Origin: Oscillospiraceae bacterium
GTDB lineage: Bacteria; Bacillota; Clostridia; Oscillospirales; Oscillospiraceae
DNA: 8,276 nt
NCBI GenBank assembly: GCA_017458025.1
Contig: JAFTGG010000164.1
Location: forward strand, 1-8,276
Direction of reading: 5' to 3'
Of the stretch, positions 1 to 6,007 are shown in pieces. Below the pieces are notes generated by a model that worked only from the letters and a program-made list of their open reading frames with translations, did not search any database and was not told the origin of the DNA. A program made the position numbers and the translations under genes. The number at the start of each line of letters is the position of its first letter. Position 1 is the stretch's first letter.

Positions 1-177
1 AAACGGCGGGCCTTTTTCCGCCATACTGCGGCAATTTTTCTTGCAATACACAAAGTATTGCTGCGTCAAATCGGCCTTGTCTGGCGAAAAAATCCCTCGC
101 CGTTGGTCGCGTTGCCCATTTTTCAAACAAGGCCTAATACTGTGATCTGATAAAAAGCCGACGCTTTTATCGGATAA

Positions 178-196
178 ATGCCGCCGTCGGCGGCAT
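178..196. repeat. Perfect GC-rich hairpin, 8-bp stem
   Basis: The arms ATGCCGCC and GGCGGCAT are exact reverse complements around the 3-base loop GTC. No T-run follows on either strand, so it is not a standard intrinsic terminator. It is the strongest single local structure in the gene-free leader. Confidence 0.6.
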
Positions 197-292
197 ACAG
201 CTGCTGACGCAACTGACGTCTCGTACGAACGCATACGCACCTTCGGCGCTATGAAAAGATACCGTTAATGGAATCTTTTTAAATGAGTTCCG

Positions 293-298
293 TATAAC
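293..298 (+). promoter_or_regulatory. Possible -10 box for the Na/Pi cotransporter gene
   Basis: TATAAC matches five of six positions of the sigma-A -10 consensus. It would place the transcription start near 305, giving a leader of about 24 nt that contains the AAAGGA ribosome binding site. No good -35 is seen 16-18 bp upstream, so an activator or a different promoter remains possible. Confidence 0.35.
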
Positions 299-310
299 AT
301 AAAAATGTCA

Positions 311-319
311 AAAAAGGAA
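311..319 (+). promoter_or_regulatory. Ribosome binding site that sets the start at 329
   Basis: AAAAAGGAA ends about 10 nt before the ATG at 329. The upstream in-frame ATG at 305 has no Shine-Dalgarno-like sequence before it and would put this purine-rich site inside the coding region. The site therefore argues for 329 as the true start. Confidence 0.65.
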
Positions 320-328
320 TTTTGCCCT

Positions 329-2137
329 ATGACGATCTTCAACGTGATCTCGCTGTTCGGCGGCCTCGCGCTGTTCCTCTACGGTATGCGATTGATGGGC
401 AACGGCCTCAAGGAAAGCTCTTCCGGCGCGCTCAAAAACGCGATGGAAAAGGTGACGAACAATCCGGTCGTCGGCTTTTTCCTCGGCTTGGCCGTCACCG
501 CCGTCATCCAGAGCTCGACGGCGACGATCGTGCTGACCTCCGGCCTTGTCGGCGCGGGCGTTATCACGCTGCACCAATCCATCGGCGTCATCATCGGCGC
601 GAACGTCGGCACGACCGTCACCGGACAGATCATTCGCCTGCTCGACCTGAACGGCAGCGGCGGCGCGTCGTGGATCGACGTGTTCAAGCCCTCGACGCTC
701 GCGCCGCTGGCGGCGATCGCGGGGATCTTGCTCATCATGGCGGTGCACACAAAGCACTCCGGCGTCATCGGACAGATCGCGATGGGCTTCGGTATTCTTT
801 TTACGGGCCTTCTCAACATGACGGCGGCGGTCGGCCCGCTGTCCGGCTCCGCGGCCTTCGCGCAGACCTTCGTCAGCCTTGCGGATACGCCGGTGCTGGG
901 CTTCCTCGCCGGTACGGGCGTGGCGTTTCTGATTCAGAGCTCGTCGGCGACGATCGGTATCCTACAGGCGCTGTCCATGACCGGCGCGCTGACATTCGGG
1001 GCGGTGTACGCCATCATCATCGGCGTCAACATCGGCGACTGCGTGACCACCGCCATCGTTTGCTCCATCGGCTCGAAGGCCGACGCGAAGAGGACGGGCG
1101 TCGTGCATATCCTCTTTAACATCTGCGGCTCGCTGCTCATCATTTTCGGCGTTATCGTCCTGCGCCGTACCGGCTATCTCAACGCTTTGTGGGACAAGAC
1201 GCTGACCTCCGGCGGCATCGCGAACGTGCACACGGTGTTCCGTCTGCTCTCCGCGGTTGTGCTGCTGCCGCTGTGCGGGCAATTTGAAAAGCTCTCGCGC
1301 GTGATCGTCAAGGACGACGTACGGCTCGGCTCCAGCGTGGAGCACGAGCTGAAGCGGCTGGACGAGAAGTTCTTTGACTCGTCGGCGCTGGCGCTCTCGG
1401 GCGCGGCGGAAGCGATCTCGAAGATGGCGGAGCTCGCGAGCATCGGCGTGCTGAACGCGCTGGACGTGCTGCAGGAGTATGACAAGCGCGCCATTGACGT
1501 CATCAACGAGAACGAGGACAGCATTGATCTGCTCGCCGACCATGTGGACGACTATCTCATCAGGCTTTCGCCGCATATGCAGACGGGCTACGGCAACGAC
1601 ATGCTCAATTATTATATCCAATGCTTCTCCGAGTTCGAGCGCATCGGCGATTATGCCGTGAACCTGACCGAGAACGCGCAGGAGCTGCGCGACAAGGGGG
1701 CGGCGCTCTCCGACGGCGCGAAGGCGGAGCTGCGGGTGATGCGCGACGCGCTGCATGAGATCCTGGACTACGCCTGTCAGGCGTTCATGGCGTTGGACAC
1801 GCGCGCGGCGCGCAAGGTGGAGCCGGTGGAGGAGGTCGTGGACGACCTCGTCTCCACGCTGCGCAATCGCCACGTCAAGCGCCTGCGCGAGGGCGTCTGC
1901 ACCACGGACGCGGGACTCGCGTTTCTCGATATGCTGGTGAACATCGAGCGTATCTCCGACCAATGCTCCAACCTCGGCATTTACACGCTCGCGCAGTCGA
2001 ACAGCGTAATCATGAGCAGCCACCACGAGTATATCCACTATCTGCATCAGGGCAAAGACGCGGAGTACAATGAGCGCTACGCCGCTGCCCACGAGAAATA
2101 TTTCGCCGCGCTGGCGCAGGCGGAAGCTGAAGCATGA
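329..2137 (+). CDS. Na/Pi cotransporter family protein with C-terminal PhoU-like domain
   Basis: This 602-residue inner-membrane protein is predicted to take up (or export) phosphate coupled to sodium, like the NptA/YjbB branch of the NaPi-II family. The membrane half (about 1-320) shows the family's internal duplication: QSSTAT at 61-66 and QSSSAT at 203-208 are the paired QSS substrate/Na+ motifs, each followed by a matching glycine-rich segment (GANVGTT 90-96, GVNIGDC 232-238). The cytoplasmic half (about 345-560) is helical and PhoU-like, with ERIGD at 437-441 and ERISD at 540-544, the repeated acidic metal-binding signature. Length and this fusion are usual for the bacterial family. The ATG at 329 is preferred to the one at 305 because only the former has a ribosome binding site. 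The gene stands alone and converges on ytvI. No Pho-box was identified. Family assignment is secure; direction of transport is not. Confidence 0.93.
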   Translation: MTIFNVISLFGGLALFLYGMRLMGNGLKESSSGALKNAMEKVTNNPVVGFFLGLAVTAVIQSSTATIVLTSGLVGAGVITLHQSIGVIIGANVGTTVTGQIIRLLDLNGSGGASWIDVFKPSTLAPLAAIAGILLIMAVHTKHSGVIGQIAMGFGILFTGLLNMTAAVGPLSGSAAFAQTFVSLADTPVLGFLAGTGVAFLIQSSSATIGILQALSMTGALTFGAVYAIIIGVNIGDCVTTAIVCSIGSKADAKRTGVVHILFNICGSLLIIFGVIVLRRTGYLNALWDKTLTSGGIANVHTVFRLLSAVVLLPLCGQFEKLSRVIVKDDVRLGSSVEHELKRLDEKFFDSSALALSGAAEAISKMAELASIGVLNALDVLQEYDKRAIDVINENEDSIDLLADHVDDYLIRLSPHMQTGYGNDMLNYYIQCFSEFERIGDYAVNLTENAQELRDKGAALSDGAKAELRVMRDALHEILDYACQAFMALDTRAARKVEPVEEVVDDLVSTLRNRHVKRLREGVCTTDAGLAFLDMLVNIERISDQCSNLGIYTLAQSNSVIMSSHHEYIHYLHQGKDAEYNERYAAAHEKYFAALAQAEAEA

Positions 2138-2141
2138 GAAT

Positions 2142-2165
2142 AAAGGACGGCTCACGCCGTCCTTT
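2142..2165. terminator. Bidirectional terminator shared by two convergent genes
   Basis: A perfect 10-bp inverted repeat, AAAGGACGGC and GCCGTCCTTT, encloses the four-base loop TCAC. On the plus strand the right arm ends in TTT and is followed by TGTTTG. On the minus strand it ends in TTT and is followed by ATTC. It starts 4 nt after the Na/Pi gene stop. The minus-strand ytvI stop codon (2152-2154) lies in the loop, so the structure serves both genes. Confidence 0.8.
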
Positions 2166-3216
2166 GTGTTTGCCGCCAAAGCTGCGCGCCGAGGAGCAGC
2201 AGAAACGGGAACAGCACCATGCCCGCGACGCCGAACGAGCAGAAGCCGAGATACATCGCGAGCAGCGACAAAATGGGCGGCAATCCCGCCTGCGCGCCGA
2301 GCAGACGCGGTTCCAACACGTTTCGCACCGTCAGCGTGACGAGGTACAGGGCGGCAAGGAAGACGGCCTTGGGAATATTTTGGAACAGGACCTCCGCGAG
2401 CGCCCAAGGCACGAGCACCGTGCCGGTGCCGAACACGGGCAGCGCGTCGACCAGCGTGATGAGCAGCGCGAGCAGCAGCGCGTAGGGTTGGCGCAGAAAC
2501 GCAAAGCCCGCGAGCAGCTCCGCGAACGTCACAGCGCAGAGCGTCAGCTCCGCGCGCAGCCAACGCGCGGCGGACTGCGTGACGCCGCTGCGGAAGCGTC
2601 GCAGCGTTTGCAGCGATTCGGAGGATAGCTGTCGCTGCGCGAATCCCCGCAGTACCGGCCAGGACGATGATGTAAAATAAATCGCAAGCACACACGTCGC
2701 CGCGCCCAGAAAGACCCGCGGCAGCGCCGCGGCGAACATGCCGAGCGCGGCGATCAGCCGGTCGACGAGGCTGCCGAGCAAATTGCCCGCCTCGGCGACT
2801 TGCCGCGTGAGCGAATCGCTGATGGTTTCGCGCAGCCACGGCGGGCAGAGCGCGCTGTAGCGCTCGATCCGCGCGAGCAGCGTGTCCAGAGCCGCGGGCG
2901 CGGCGTCGAACAGCGCGGGCGCGCGTTCGAGCAGAGCGTACGCCTCGCCGGTCAGCGTCGTGCCGAGCAGCGACAGCAGCCCGCCGAGCAGAAACAGCAG
3001 AAACAGGGTCAACACCAACGACGAAAAGCCGCGCTTGAACCGCAGCCGCGCCTGAAAAAAGCGCACCGCGGGTTCCATCGCGGCGGCGGCAGCGGCGGCA
3101 ATGAGGAACGGCAACAGCCAGACGAGCAGATACCGCAGCGCGGCGTACAGCAGCGCGGCGGTCATGGCGGCGGAGGCGGCATAGAGCAGGAAGCGTTTGA
3201 CTCGGGCGTCGGACAT
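2152..3216 (-). CDS. ytvI: AI-2E family / YtvI-type integral membrane protein
   Basis: A 354-residue polytopic membrane protein of the AI-2E transporter (PerM) superfamily. It most resembles the YtvI branch that is common in spore-forming Firmicutes. Hydrophobic segments occur at about 8-46 (two helices), 63-86, 155-182, 223-270, 283-298 and 311-346. The soluble stretch at about 90-150 is amphipathic. The family signature DALPVFGTGTVLVPWA lies at 257-272, followed by the EPRLLG segment at 302-307 and the GLPPILSLLAMYLGF helix at 311-325. Length is normal. The start is supported by AAAGGA on the minus strand, 7 nt before the ATG. It is monocistronic and divergent from the pheB-like gene; no clear minus-strand promoter was found. 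Its substrate is unknown: AI-2 export is only a family name, and a sporulation role is inferred from the YtvI likeness. Confidence 0.85.
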   Translation of the reverse strand: MSDARVKRFLLYAASAAMTAALLYAALRYLLVWLLPFLIAAAAAAAMEPAVRFFQARLRFKRGFSSLVLTLFLLFLLGGLLSLLGTTLTGEAYALLERAPALFDAAPAALDTLLARIERYSALCPPWLRETISDSLTRQVAEAGNLLGSLVDRLIAALGMFAAALPRVFLGAATCVLAIYFTSSSWPVLRGFAQRQLSSESLQTLRRFRSGVTQSAARWLRAELTLCAVTFAELLAGFAFLRQPYALLLALLITLVDALPVFGTGTVLVPWALAEVLFQNIPKAVFLAALYLVTLTVRNVLEPRLLGAQAGLPPILSLLAMYLGFCSFGVAGMVLFPFLLLLGAQLWRQTQRTA

Positions 3217-3239
3217 GGGCAGTTCCTTTCAAAAAATGC

Positions 3240-3268
3240 TTGCCAAAGGCGGTCCGCTGTGCTACGAT
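3240..3268 (+). promoter_or_regulatory. Sigma-A promoter for the pheB-like gene
   Basis: TTGCCA (3240-3245) is separated by exactly 17 bp from TACGAT (3263-3268). The predicted start near 3275 leaves a leader of about 36 nt that contains the AGGAGG ribosome binding site at 3296-3301. The promoter lies in the 94-bp divergent spacer with ytvI. Confidence 0.65.
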
Positions 3269-3310
3269 TCGTTCTGGAGAAAGACATTTGACCGCAGGAG
3301 GCGCACATAT

Positions 3311-3748
3311 ATGACGTCGGCGAAATACTATCTTGTGGCGGCGGAGGTGCTGCCGGAGGTGATTTTGAAGGTTGCGGAAGCAAACCGCATGCTTCGCGCG
3401 GGAGAGGCAAAAACGGCGCTGGAGGCGGCGAAGGCGGTCGGCATCAGCCGCAGCGCATTCTATAAGTACCGCGACGCGGTGCAGCCGTTCACCGATCTGA
3501 AGACCGAGCACATTATCACGTTTTACGCGCTGCTCAAAAACAACCCGGGCGTACTGAGCAACCTTCTCTCTAGTTTTGCCGCGTCGGGCGCAAATATACT
3601 GACCATCAACCAGAGTATCCCGACGAGCGGCTGCGCGGCGGTGACGGTCTCGGCGGAGACCAGCGGCATGAGCGAGACGCTCGAACAGTTGATCGCGGAC
3701 GCGTCGGCGCTCAGCGGCGTGGTGCGCTTTGAGATCCTCGCGGGCTGA
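3311..3748 (+). CDS. pheB: HTH-ACT domain protein, PheB / UPF0735 family
   Basis: A 145-residue cytoplasmic protein. A helical N-terminal half contains a helix-turn-helix-like segment (about 34-55, core AVGISRSAFYKYRDAV). A C-terminal ACT domain (about 66-143) carries the typical NNPGVLSNLL turn at 77-86 and the ANILTINQSIP strand at 94-104. This is the architecture of Bacillus subtilis PheB, about 147 residues. ACT domains usually bind amino acids, so a ligand-sensing regulatory role in aspartate-family or aromatic amino acid metabolism is likely but unproven. The start is chosen at 3311 because AGGAGG (3296-3301) sits 9 nt upstream. A longer reading from 3197 would overlap ytvI, its ribosome binding site and this gene's own promoter. 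An aspartokinase gene follows after a terminator, which supports the amino-acid context. Confidence 0.85.
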   Translation: MTSAKYYLVAAEVLPEVILKVAEANRMLRAGEAKTALEAAKAVGISRSAFYKYRDAVQPFTDLKTEHIITFYALLKNNPGVLSNLLSSFAASGANILTINQSIPTSGCAAVTVSAETSGMSETLEQLIADASALSGVVRFEILAG

Positions 3749-3770
3749 ACTCCGGACGGACTGTTTTCAT

Positions 3771-3814
3771 AACATGGATTGGCGGACTGTTGACCGTCAA
3801 TCCATGTTTCTTTA
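3771..3814 (+). terminator. Intrinsic terminator after the pheB-like gene
   Basis: AACATGGATTG (3771-3781) and CAATCCATGTT (3798-3808) form an 11-bp stem. It continues inward through a G-U pair and CGG/CCG (3783-3785/3794-3796) to a loop of about 8 nt. The T-rich tail TTTCTTTA (3807-3814) follows. It acts on the plus strand only. It sits 22 nt after the pheB stop and ends just before the aspartokinase ribosome binding site. Confidence 0.8.
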
Positions 3815-3818
3815 TAAG
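3790..3818 (+). promoter_or_regulatory. Candidate aspartokinase promoter overlapping the terminator
   Basis: TTGACC (3790-3795) and TATAAG (3813-3818) each match five of six consensus bases at an ideal 17-bp spacing. The -35 lies in the inner stem and loop of the upstream terminator, and the -10 is in its T-rich tail. Initiation 6-8 bp downstream would start the transcript at about 3824-3826, only 4-6 nt before the ATG. It would leave out the GAAGGGA ribosome binding site at 3818-3824. Confidence 0.5.
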
Positions 3819-3829
3819 AAGGGATACCC

Positions 3830-4801
3830 ATGAGTTTGATCGTGCAGAAGTTCGGCGGAAGCTCGGTTGCCGACGCCGAAAAGCTGCTGCACATTGCCCA
3901 TATCACCAAGGCCGCCTACGACGCGGGGAACGACGTCATCGTCGTCGTTTCCGCGCAGGGGGATACCACCGACCGGCTGATCGACCGGTCGAGAGAGCTT
4001 ACGGCGAGTCCGTCGCCGCGCGAGCTGGACGCGCTGCTTACCGCCGGCGAGCAGATCTCGGCGGCGCTTGCGGCGATGGCACTCCAAACGCTCGGCGTGC
4101 CCGCCGTATCGCTCAGCGCGTGGCAACTGCCGATCCGCTCCGACGGCGTCCACGGCGACGCGAAGATCGAGCGGATCGGAAAAGAGCGCGTCAAGACGGA
4201 GCTTGCGAAGCGGCGCGTCGTGGTCGTCGCGGGCTTTCAGGGCGTTGACGGCGCGGGCGACGCAACAACGCTGGGCAGAGGCGGGTCGGATTACTCCGCG
4301 GTCGCGCTGGCGGCGGCGTTCGGCGCGGAAAAATGCCTCATCTACACGGACGTCGACGGCGTCTATACCACCGATCCCCGGGTGTGCCCGACGGCGCGGA
4401 GGCTGGACCGCGTTTCCTATGAGGATATGTATGCGCTCTCTCGCGCGGGCGCGCAGGTGCTGCATGATAAGTGCGTCGCGCTCGCGCAGGAAAAGGGCGT
4501 TGAGCCGGAGGTGCGCTCCTGCGAGGCGGACAGCGTTGGCACGCGCGTCGTACCGGACGGCGGGTGTCAAGGCGTCACAGGCGTGACGCGGCGCGAAAGC
4601 GAGGGCGACGCCTACGCGGCGGTGACGCTCGTCGGCGCGGCGCTGCCGTCGCTGGAGATCGAAAAGACCGCGATCCTCGCGCTGGTCGCGGCGGGCGTCG
4701 CGGTTCACGGCGTCGACGCGGGAGAGCGGACGCTGACACTGTATGTGGAGCGCGGACAGTCGCGCAAGGCGGTGCGTGCGGCGCATGACGCGGTGATATG
4801 A
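3830..4801 (+). CDS. Aspartokinase, short form with a single ACT domain
   Basis: Predicted to phosphorylate L-aspartate with ATP to aspartyl phosphate, the first step toward lysine, threonine, methionine and diaminopimelate. The kinase domain (about 1-243) is complete: KFGGSSV at 7-13, VVSAQGDTTDRLI at 39-51, TAGEQIS at 71-77, GFQG at 135-138, TTLGRGGSDYSA at 146-157, YTDVDGVYTTDPR at 172-184 and GAQVLHDKC at 207-215. At 323 residues it is about 80 short of the usual monofunctional enzyme of 400 or so. After VTGV (249-252), which normally opens the regulatory part, the sequence passes almost at once to AAVTLVGA (263-270) and ends in KAVRAAHDAVI (313-323), which resembles the second ACT domain. 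GAAGGGA lies 5 nt before the ATG, and KFGGSSV at the N-terminus confirms the start. It has its own terminator. Regulation by lysine or threonine is likely altered. Confidence 0.9.
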   Translation: MSLIVQKFGGSSVADAEKLLHIAHITKAAYDAGNDVIVVVSAQGDTTDRLIDRSRELTASPSPRELDALLTAGEQISAALAAMALQTLGVPAVSLSAWQLPIRSDGVHGDAKIERIGKERVKTELAKRRVVVVAGFQGVDGAGDATTLGRGGSDYSAVALAAAFGAEKCLIYTDVDGVYTTDPRVCPTARRLDRVSYEDMYALSRAGAQVLHDKCVALAQEKGVEPEVRSCEADSVGTRVVPDGGCQGVTGVTRRESEGDAYAAVTLVGAALPSLEIEKTAILALVAAGVAVHGVDAGERTLTLYVERGQSRKAVRAAHDAVI

Positions 4802-4802
4802 A

Positions 4803-4837
4803 AGGAAAAAGCGGCGGATTCCCCGCCGCTTTTTCCT
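4803..4837. terminator. Strong terminator after aspartokinase
   Basis: A perfect 15-bp stem pairs 4803-4817 (AGGAAAAAGCGGCGG) with 4823-4837 (CCGCCGCTTTTTCCT) around the loop ATTCC. The U-run is inside the descending arm, as in many Firmicute terminators. The hairpin begins one base after the aspartokinase stop and insulates the nickel-module operon. Confidence 0.85.
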
Positions 4838-4847
4838 GTAAAATTCC

Positions 4848-4876
4848 TTGAAAAGACATCTATATGGTGATATACT
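4848..4876 (+). promoter_or_regulatory. Extended -10 promoter of the cooC operon
   Basis: TTGAAA (4848-4853), a 17-bp spacer and TATACT (4871-4876) match the sigma-A consensus closely. TGA directly before the -10 makes it an extended -10 type. The expected start is near 4883, with AAAGGTGG at about 4890-4897 as ribosome binding site. Two possible operator signals overlap it: the palindrome TATAT-GGTG-ATATA (4861-4874), and the direct repeat CTGTAAAAT at 4836-4844 and 4875-4883 that brackets the promoter. Confidence 0.7.
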
Positions 4877-4904
4877 GTAAAATCGGAAGAAAGGTGGGCT
4901 GGAG

Positions 4905-5666
4905 ATGGCAGATGCGAAAATACTCGCTGTCGCCGGAAAGGGCGGCGTCGGCAAAACGTTCGTTTCCGCCGCGATGGTGCGGCTGTTGGTCAAAGCGTAT
5001 CCCGACAAGAAGCTTCTCGCCATCGACGCCGATCCCGCCGTGGGCCTCTCCACCGCGCTCGGTATCGAGCACGGCACGACGCTTGACGATATTCGCAAAG
5101 ACGTCACCGGCGAGGTGACGGAGCGTGAGGGCGGCGGCGTGAGCGATATTCTGGAGAGCGTCAAAGGCCGCTTGCTTGCCGCGATGCAGCACATGGACGG
5201 CTACGACTTCTTCGCCATCGGCCGTCCCGAGACCGCGGGCTGCTACTGCGCGGTAAACACCTACCTGCGACAGGTCATCAGCCTGCTGATCCACGACTAC
5301 GATTACGTCGTGGTGGACAGCGAGGCGGGCATTGAGCAGGTGAATCGCCGCGTGCTCGAGAAGGTGACGCACCTCGTCTTTGTCTCAGACGCCAGCCGCA
5401 AGGGCACGCAGGTCATTCAGACTGTCAAGCGCGTCGCGGACGAGCTGGTAATGTACGAAAAGTGCGGCGCGGTCATCAACCGCGTCAGCGACCCGAGCGC
5501 GATGGAGTTCGTCGACACCGGCGATATCCCGATCCTTGCGGTCATCGGCGAGGACGCGTCGCAGATCGAGTTTGATATTCTGGGAAAAAGCGTCTTTGAC
5601 CTGCCGGACGGCGCGGATATCCTGCGCGGCACGGAGGAAGCGCTTCATAGGCTTGAGATCATATAA
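4905..5666 (+). CDS. cooC: CooC-type nickel-insertion ATPase (CODH maturation)
   Basis: A 253-residue cytoplasmic P-loop ATPase of the MinD/CooC class, predicted to drive nickel insertion into the C-cluster of carbon monoxide dehydrogenase by ATP-dependent dimerisation. The deviant Walker A motif GKGGVGKT is at 11-18 (the usual second Thr is Phe19), AIDADP at 39-44, and the Walker B region VVVDSEAGIEQVNRR at 135-149. A CxC motif, GCYC (Cys113 and Cys115), is the metal-binding site at the dimer interface in CooC proteins and separates this family from ParA/MinD proteins. Length matches CooC, about 250-265. The two genes downstream encode a His-rich protein and a CooT-like protein, which strongly supports a nickel role. 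CODH itself is not in the window, so the client could be CODH or CODH/acetyl-CoA synthase elsewhere. Confidence 0.88.
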   Translation: MADAKILAVAGKGGVGKTFVSAAMVRLLVKAYPDKKLLAIDADPAVGLSTALGIEHGTTLDDIRKDVTGEVTEREGGGVSDILESVKGRLLAAMQHMDGYDFFAIGRPETAGCYCAVNTYLRQVISLLIHDYDYVVVDSEAGIEQVNRRVLEKVTHLVFVSDASRKGTQVIQTVKRVADELVMYEKCGAVINRVSDPSAMEFVDTGDIPILAVIGEDASQIEFDILGKSVFDLPDGADILRGTEEALHRLEII

Positions 5667-5682
5667 GGGGGAGGGCAACACG

Positions 5683-6003
5683 ATGCACGAACACGAGCAT
5701 ACGCATACTTACACGCATTCTCATCCGCATGAGCATGAGGAGGGCCACGAGCACGAGCATACGCACACTCATGAGCACGATCATGAGCATGCGCACGACC
5801 ACGGCGATATCCCGCCGGCGGAGCGTACCAAGGCGCTGCTTGCGTACATGATCGACCACAACGAGCATCATGCTTCGGAGCTTGCCGAGCTGGTGGACGG
5901 CCTCGAAGGCGAGGCGCGCAAGCGCCTGCTGGAGGCGATCGGCAGCTTTGAGGTCGCGAACGTGCAACTGCGCGAGGTGCTGGAGTTGGTGAAGGAGGTG
6001 TAA
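5683..6003 (+). CDS. Small His-rich, probably nickel-binding protein (CooJ-like analogue)
   Basis: A 106-residue cytoplasmic protein with no signal peptide. Residues 2-40 contain 18 His, all at even positions. Tyr10 and Glu20 fill the only two even positions without His, and Glu, Thr and Asp occupy most odd ones. The tail is a tandem duplication of a 20-residue unit (2-21 and 22-41), also visible as an exact 14-bp DNA repeat, CACGAGCATACGCA, at 5692-5705 and 5752-5765. Residues 46-106 are predicted helical and begin with a second His group, DHNEHHASEL (58-67). The start follows a GGGGGAGGG site (5667-5675), 16 nt after the cooC stop. By position and composition it should store or deliver nickel, as CooJ does in Rhodospirillum rubrum, but CooJ carries its His-rich part at the C-terminus. 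Sequence homology to CooJ is not evident. Zinc or cobalt binding is possible. Confidence 0.8.
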   Translation: MHEHEHTHTYTHSHPHEHEEGHEHEHTHTHEHDHEHAHDHGDIPPAERTKALLAYMIDHNEHHASELAELVDGLEGEARKRLLEAIGSFEVANVQLREVLELVKEV

Positions 6004-6007
6004 AGCC

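Larger units (their letters stand above)
1..304. other. Gene-free leader region with multiple inverted repeats
   Basis: No frame here gives a convincing protein. The first bases (about 5-22) contain GGCGG and CCGCC around a CTTTTT run, and could be the downstream half of a terminator of a gene outside the window. Local hairpins are GCAATAC/GTATTGC (43-49/55-61, 5-nt loop), GGCGA/TCGCC (83-87/97-101), GATAAAA-A-GC/GC-TTTTATC (149-158/163-171, one bulged A) and ATGCCGCC/GGCGGCAT (178-185/189-196, 3-nt loop). Longer-range arms are GGCCTTGT/ACAAGGCC (73-80/127-134) and TGCGTCA/TGACGCA (62-68/205-211). All can coexist in one nested fold. It could be a dispersed intergenic repeat, a structured RNA, or an old degraded element. 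The sequence alone does not decide. Confidence 0.5.

Noticed and set aside
56..118. A 17-codon minus-strand frame starting at the ATG complement near 118
   Set aside because: It has no ribosome binding site, no family likeness and stops at once. It is more likely part of the intergenic repeat-like sequence than a gene.
3197..3310. N-terminal extension of the pheB-like protein from an ATG at 3197
   Set aside because: It would overlap the start of ytvI and cover the gene's own promoter and AGGAGG site. The PheB family length fits the start at 3311.
962..3511. An 849-codon open frame on the minus strand across the Na/Pi gene, ytvI and into the pheB-like gene
   Set aside because: It is Arg/Ala/His-rich with no recognisable domain, and it overlaps three well-supported genes, two antisense and ytvI in another frame of the same strand. 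It is a by-product of high third-position GC.
3812..5194. A 460-codon open frame on the minus strand opposite aspartokinase and cooC
   Set aside because: It spans a strong terminator and promoter and has shadow-type composition. The plus-strand genes have full family motifs.
5683..5805. Repetitive CAT/CAC-rich DNA considered as a tandem-repeat or CRISPR-like array
   Set aside because: The repetition follows codons of a His-x protein tract in frame with a good start and a conserved-looking helical C-terminus. No spacers or regular repeat units are present.
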